Source: CAZICM01 sp964537685
Lineage (GTDB): Bacteria > Myxococcota_A > Polyangia > Polyangiales > Polyangiaceae
DNA length: 64,000 nucleotides
Assembly: GCA_964537685.1 (NCBI GenBank)
Contig: CAZICM010000031.1
Span: 1-64,000 of the forward strand
Direction of reading: 5' to 3'
Below are positions 59,674 through 64,000 of the stretch, piece after piece; within the stretch, counting starts at the first letter, position 1; each line of letters starts with the position of its first letter. A model generated the notes under the pieces. It saw only the letters and a list, made by a program, of their open reading frames with translations, searched no databases and was not told where the DNA came from. The position numbers and the translations under genes were made by a program.

Positions 59674-62283
59674 GTGCCCGAGTTGCCTAAAATTCATTTG
59701 TTTAGAAATCAAGGCCCCGATCGGATTGCGATCGTATCGGTTCAGCCCGCGACGGAAGCGGGTCACTATCTCATTCAAGTGCTGAGAGGGCCAAAACGGG
59801 GAAAACTCACGGCGGCAGGCACATTTGGCCCTGTACCCGAGGCTCTGGTGGCCGAGCGTTACAGTGGTGTTGTTGCATCGCTTCGTATTGAGCAATTCCG
59901 CACGGCCGGCTTTTATTCATGCATTCAATTGCTGAAGCACAAAAGGGCTTCAGTCAGGGCGAGAGCGGCGCTTCGGCTTGGATATATGCGCGAGCCCGAT
60001 GCGGTTCAGCCGATTTTAGATGCAATGCCCAGCGCCGTCGATGATGTGTGTTCGATGGTGGATGCGCTGGGTATGCTGGGCGATATCAAGCCGGCGGCGG
60101 TGATTCGCCAATATGCGGCGCGCAAGCTGTTATCGAGAAGGCGTTCGGGAGCCGAGGCTTTGCGGAATTTAGGCGATGCCGAGGGCCTGGCCGAGGTGAA
60201 AAACCGCGCGCTGGAAAGGCTTGCCGCCAATATAAAAGAAGAGCTTGGCCATTTGGATGCGCTGCCTTCCGATACATCGCCTAAGGTATTGGAAGAAAAA
60301 TCCAAGAAATTGATCGATGCGGTGATGGCCTCTCCCTTAAAAGATAGGGGTTTGGTGATCGACACGCTCTATGAAATTGGAACGCCCGCGGCCGTTTGCG
60401 CGGCGCTTTTGGCTATTCAGAAGAGTGCTTTCGATCTGCCGCATTTATGGCGTTATGCCAAAAGCGTCCTAAAACGGGCGGCTTTGCGGCGCGATTTTAA
60501 AACCTTTGGCGCGCTCGCCCATGCCATTGAGCGCAAGGGCCGCCAAAATGCCGCGGGCACGATGGCCAAGGTGAAATCGGGCTACGATGGCAATGAAAAA
60601 CAGGTGAGGGTCTTCGGGCGGACCACCCAGAATTATTTAAGGCGCTATGTCTGGCGGTATTTAAGGCGCCTCGCCAAATATTCTCCCAAATCCTATGCGC
60701 ACGCGGCGGCCGAAGTGCTTGTGCATTACGGCGAAGAAGATATGGGCGCGCCGAGCGGACGTTTTCCGGCCGTTGCTCAATGCTATGCCCTTGTGCGCAT
60801 TCTTTATGGGGGAGGGCAGCGTTTTGAATTGCAGAGCCGCAAGATGCTCTTTCGGCTGCGCCAGGGTAAATCGGCTTCGCCGCCTCAAAATGTCCGCGAA
60901 GAGGCTTTTCCCTCGCTATGGGATGAAGAGCCCCGGGCATATCTCCGGGTCCTGTCGGCTTCGAAATTAACAGCCGTTCATGCCTTTGCCGCGCCCAGGC
61001 TGGCGGGAGCCAATAATCCTCTGGCGAAGGTATTGCACGAAGCGAGCGCCGATGAACTGATAGCTATGCTCGATGCCCCTTACGATCCAACCATTGCGCT
61101 GAGCACGCGGGAATTGGCCCGCCGTTTCGATCCCGAGCATCCCGATTATGAATTGATGCTCAAGCTTTTATCGCAAAGCCGCCCAAGTCCCCGCGAATTG
61201 GGCCAAACATGGCTTCGCCTGACGGCCGCCAAATGGACGCGCGAATTAAATTGGGCCGTGACTTTCTTAAAAATTCCCGAAGGCTCATCCCGCACGCTGG
61301 CGGTAGAACTTCTGGGCGCGAATTTAGCCGGCGCAGGCGCAGAAGCGAGGCAAAGGCTGGCCGAGCATATTCTCGCGGCGCTTCGCATTCCCGAGAAAAG
61401 CGAGGGAGAGCACGATGCCTTGGGCAGGGTGGCGCGTATGGCGCTGCTTCATGAATTGGCCAATATGCTCAATACAAGCGAATTGCTTGCCTTTATACGC
61501 GCGGGTTCCTCGGCGGCCAAGGCCGTCGCCGGTGAAGTGCTATCGCTGCGGCCTCAAGCGCTTGGGGAAGTGGGCACAGAACAGGTGATGGCGCTGGCCC
61601 AGCATGATGTAATGGCGGTTCGCGCGGCCGCGCGCTCATTGATGCGGGGCGCTGTCAATGAATTGAAAAGCAATCCCGATTTATTGTTTATGCTCGTGGA
61701 GAGCGATTGGGAGGACACAAGGGGATTTGCCTTTGATTTAATCCGCACCGAAATTGGTGTAGAAACGCTTGGATTGGCCGGCGTCATTGGCTTATGCGAT
61801 TCCAATCGTGTGGATGTGCAAAACGTTGGAAAAGAACTCGTGGTGCGGCATTTACAAGAGGGGCGGGAAGGCAAGCCGGGCGGACTGCCCGCGGAGGATG
61901 TGCTGGTGCGGCTTATTCAGCATCCCCATCCGAATATGCGGGGATTTGCTCTGGATTTAGCCGTTCAATACCTAGGCGCTGGGGCGGGCGAGCTGGCAAA
62001 AATCGAACCTTTATGCCGGGCGATTCTCTTTGAACTTTGGCCATCGCAGCGCACCAAACACAAGGTGCTGGACTTTTTGGCCGAGCGGGGCCTACAAGAT
62101 GAAGACCAGGCCAAACAGAGCTCAAAGCTCTTGAGCGCGTATATCGGAACCCAGGGCCGCGCCGATTTTGAACGGGTGATGGAAGCTTTGGTTCGAATAC
62201 AACTGGAATATCCATCGGTATCATCGGCGATTAAGCTCATGGATAGTCCGCTGGGAGCGGCTGAACAGAAAGGCGCAGCATGA
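59674..62283 (+). CDS. HEAT-repeat protein of the PARP operon
   Basis: 869 residues, start GTG. The N-terminal 90 residues are beta-rich (HYLIQVLRGPKRGKLTAAGT) and may be a diverged WGR-like domain, though no WGR tripeptide is present. From about 85 on there are helical repeats of HEAT type (VRARAALRLGYMREPDAVQP, VRAAARSLMRGAVNELK and others) through to the end. No enzyme motif is seen. E. coli YehI/MolR has a comparable WGR plus helical build in an operon with SWIM, MoxR and vWA genes. This protein overlaps the SWIM gene by 4 bases, suggesting a complex. Confidence 0.7.
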   Translation: MPELPKIHLFRNQGPDRIAIVSVQPATEAGHYLIQVLRGPKRGKLTAAGTFGPVPEALVAERYSGVVASLRIEQFRTAGFYSCIQLLKHKRASVRARAALRLGYMREPDAVQPILDAMPSAVDDVCSMVDALGMLGDIKPAAVIRQYAARKLLSRRRSGAEALRNLGDAEGLAEVKNRALERLAANIKEELGHLDALPSDTSPKVLEEKSKKLIDAVMASPLKDRGLVIDTLYEIGTPAAVCAALLAIQKSAFDLPHLWRYAKSVLKRAALRRDFKTFGALAHAIERKGRQNAAGTMAKVKSGYDGNEKQVRVFGRTTQNYLRRYVWRYLRRLAKYSPKSYAHAAAEVLVHYGEEDMGAPSGRFPAVAQCYALVRILYGGGQRFELQSRKMLFRLRQGKSASPPQNVREEAFPSLWDEEPRAYLRVLSASKLTAVHAFAAPRLAGANNPLAKVLHEASADELIAMLDAPYDPTIALSTRELARRFDPEHPDYELMLKLLSQSRPSPRELGQTWLRLTAAKWTRELNWAVTFLKIPEGSSRTLAVELLGANLAGAGAEARQRLAEHILAALRIPEKSEGEHDALGRVARMALLHELANMLNTSELLAFIRAGSSAAKAVAGEVLSLRPQALGEVGTEQVMALAQHDVMAVRAAARSLMRGAVNELKSNPDLLFMLVESDWEDTRGFAFDLIRTEIGVETLGLAGVIGLCDSNRVDVQNVGKELVVRHLQEGREGKPGGLPAEDVLVRLIQHPHPNMRGFALDLAVQYLGAGAGELAKIEPLCRAILFELWPSQRTKHKVLDFLAERGLQDEDQAKQSSKLLSAYIGTQGRADFERVMEALVRIQLEYPSVSSAIKLMDSPLGAAEQKGAA

Positions 62284-63977
62284 TTGTCGAGCTTCGCTAT
62301 TCAGGGCAGAGCGCCATTATCAATGGCCTGAATTATTCGCATGTGGCCTTTGCGACGAATACGCTGCGAAAAGCGTCGTTTTTAGAGGGCGAGCTGACGC
62401 AGCCGGTCCTGTTCCGGGAAGCGCTTGGGGCTTTGTACACGGTTGTCGTGAGCGATTACAAATACCGCCCCCGCGATCGGCTTGAATTCAGGGCATGGCT
62501 CGAGGAGCAGGATAGAAAATTCCTTGCGAATTTAGGATTCAAGAGCCAGCAGGCGCGCCAAAAAATGGAAGCCTTAGAAGTGAGGCTCGCGGAATTGGAT
62601 GAAGCGAGGCGCCAGCGATTAAAGCCTTTTGAAAAGGCGAGGCGGGCTTTTTTTGATTATGCCTATGAAACCGAATACGAGCTTGAATACCTGCTCGATC
62701 CGGTGATTACGGTGCATCCGGACGAGGTATTTTTCGAGGCATTTTCAAAGGATGAAAGCTCGTATGCGAGGCTTGGTGCAAGCTATGAGGTCTTTGAGAA
62801 GCTGGGCGCCTTTGAATGCGGCACGACCAATATCGACTTTAGTTCGAAGCTGCATGGCCAGCTCGACAGGATGAGAACCTACAGGAAGACGCGCTTTGAT
62901 ATCGATCCCGGCGGGTTTTCGGTGAGCACATCCGAAGGCGATTATCACAAGGAAAAGAAAATAGATTTGCCCGATAGTTGGGTGAAGGGCTTTTTACAAG
63001 TGCACGCGGCGATGTCGATGTCGCTGACCCAATTTAAAATGGCGCCGGTCGATTTATTTAATATCTGCCGTTTCTTAAGGCGTCATAAAGCCCGCCGTTC
63101 TCCCCGGGCGCTGCGCTATGAACTCGTCCCCGGGAAAAAGCCCCGCGCCGTGATTGAGCCTTATGAGCATTCGGTTGAAATTACCGGCGCCGCGCCTTAT
63201 CAAGGCGACAAACCCGTATCCATACGCACCTGGGGCCGCGATCGCCTGCAGACCTTGGCGAGATTGTTGCCCGTGGCCGATCGCATTGACGTGTATTTGG
63301 CCGGCTTTGGATTGCCAAGCATGTATGTGATGAAGTTCGGGCCTTTTAATTTTACCCTGGCTTTATCGGGCTGGACAGATAACGACTGGACGGGTGGCGC
63401 GAAATTCAATCTGTTGACCAGGCGCTTGTCGGCCACGGCATCCGAATTGATGAGCACCTATGACGCATTGCTCGCGGTGAGGCGCAGCACGGATACATCG
63501 CTCTCGCAGGCGACGGGTTTGGGCGTCGAAAAGACGAGGAGCGCGCTTTCGTATCTATGTCAAGTGGGCCGCGCTATTTATGACCTATCGGGCAACGTCT
63601 ATCGCCACCGCGACTTGTTTATCGAACCATTTTCGGTCAAAGAAGCCCAAGCAGCGCTCAAACCGCAGGCTGAAGATCAAGGCAACGAAGAAGCCAAAAA
63701 AGCCCGCGCGATTTTTGAATCCGACCGCGTGCGCATTATCGCGAGGCGCAAAGTCGCCCAAGGCTTTAAAGTCTCCGGCAGCGCCAAGGGCGTCGACAAT
63801 CATCGCGTACGCCCGCTGATTTTTGTTGACCACGAAGGCAAAATCATCGAAGCCACATGTACCTGTCCATTTTTTGAAAAGTATAAGTTGACCCGCGGAC
63901 CTTGCGAGCATACCCTCGCGCTCCGCTTGGCTCACATGAGCCGTCTCGAGGACGCGGATACGCCTGAAGACAACTAA
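62280..63977 (+). CDS. SWIM zinc-finger protein of the PARP operon
   Basis: 565 residues. The C-terminal part has a SWIM motif, C-x-C-x(n)-C-x-H (ATCTCPFFEKYKLTRGPCEH at about 520-545), typical of nucleic-acid- or protein-binding SWIM fingers. The preceding 500 residues contain a charged coiled coil (about 80-125) and mixed alpha/beta regions without a recognised family. An upstream winged-helix-like segment (SLSQATGLGVEKTRSALSYL) is suggested near 410-430. The ATG overlaps the HEAT gene stop by 4 bases. It ends 23 bases before the window edge; E. coli YehQ is a SWIM protein in a comparable operon. Confidence 0.82.
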   Translation: MIVELRYSGQSAIINGLNYSHVAFATNTLRKASFLEGELTQPVLFREALGALYTVVVSDYKYRPRDRLEFRAWLEEQDRKFLANLGFKSQQARQKMEALEVRLAELDEARRQRLKPFEKARRAFFDYAYETEYELEYLLDPVITVHPDEVFFEAFSKDESSYARLGASYEVFEKLGAFECGTTNIDFSSKLHGQLDRMRTYRKTRFDIDPGGFSVSTSEGDYHKEKKIDLPDSWVKGFLQVHAAMSMSLTQFKMAPVDLFNICRFLRRHKARRSPRALRYELVPGKKPRAVIEPYEHSVEITGAAPYQGDKPVSIRTWGRDRLQTLARLLPVADRIDVYLAGFGLPSMYVMKFGPFNFTLALSGWTDNDWTGGAKFNLLTRRLSATASELMSTYDALLAVRRSTDTSLSQATGLGVEKTRSALSYLCQVGRAIYDLSGNVYRHRDLFIEPFSVKEAQAALKPQAEDQGNEEAKKARAIFESDRVRIIARRKVAQGFKVSGSAKGVDNHRVRPLIFVDHEGKIIEATCTCPFFEKYKLTRGPCEHTLALRLAHMSRLEDADTPEDN

Positions 63978-64000
63978 AAAAGACGAGAAGACCACAGGAG

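Overview
The window most likely comes from a member of the Myxococcota (a myxobacterium-like deltaproteobacterial lineage). The base composition is moderate rather than the very high GC of cultured Polyangiales, so an uncultured relative is plausible. Evidence for this: a MYXO-CTERM-like C-terminal sorting tail (6356-6889), a Ser/Thr kinase with TPRs, a sigma factor resembling the myxobacterial Sig-70_gmx1 family, tandem lspA genes, and many lipoproteins with Ser/Gly-rich linkers after the lipobox. No tRNA, rRNA, CRISPR array, transposase or phage structural gene was seen.

Layout. 0.2-5.4 kb: an RHS remnant, an FtsB-like protein, a GspE-N/proline-rich/GAF-like protein and a methylmalonyl-CoA mutase large subunit. 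5.4-7.5 kb: small myxobacterial-type proteins. 7.6-11.9 kb: an R-body (RebB) pair facing a sigma factor plus zinc-finger/kinase/TPR operon. 12-20 kb: pentapeptide-repeat protein, pentaheme lipoprotein, sensor histidine kinase and an alpha/beta-hydrolase lipoprotein, ending in a large palindrome and a G-rich minisatellite. 20.3-27 kb: an ECF sigma factor, a CHAT protease fused to an anti-sigma-like membrane region with TPRs, and a subtilisin-like lipoprotein. 27-33.4 kb: large surface lipoproteins, one with a PGRS-like glycine-rich domain, and a further sigma-like gene. 33.5-38 kb: a glycosyltransferase and an overlapping helicase-mntA-hepT operon. 38-40.7 kb: lspA-lspA-lgt, the lipoprotein maturation genes. 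40.7-43.1 kb: a tandem triplet of Uma2-family genes. 43-50 kb: lipoproteins (adenosine-deaminase-like, neprosin-like, a duplicated Cys-rich protein with one broken copy), a DDAH-like enzyme and a palindromic tandem repeat.

50-64 kb: folD, then an NAD salvage operon (pncB, nicotinamidase, Nudix/NrtR-like, coaE), a diguanylate cyclase, and at the right edge a four-gene operon: a PARP with WGR, regulatory and catalytic regions, a macro-domain protein with an acidic tail, a HEAT-repeat protein and a SWIM zinc-finger protein. This last operon is the best candidate for an under-described system. It pairs an ADP-ribose writer with a reader or eraser and with two partners that recall the HEAT/WGR and SWIM members of MoxR-vWA (YehI/L/P/Q-like) systems. 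The window ends right after the SWIM gene, so further members may lie outside it.

Common themes are regulation by sigma factors coupled to fused receptor or protease proteins (8.3-11.9 kb and 22.7-27 kb), a heavy investment in exported lipoproteins with their processing enzymes encoded nearby, and NAD metabolism next to an NAD-consuming PARP module.
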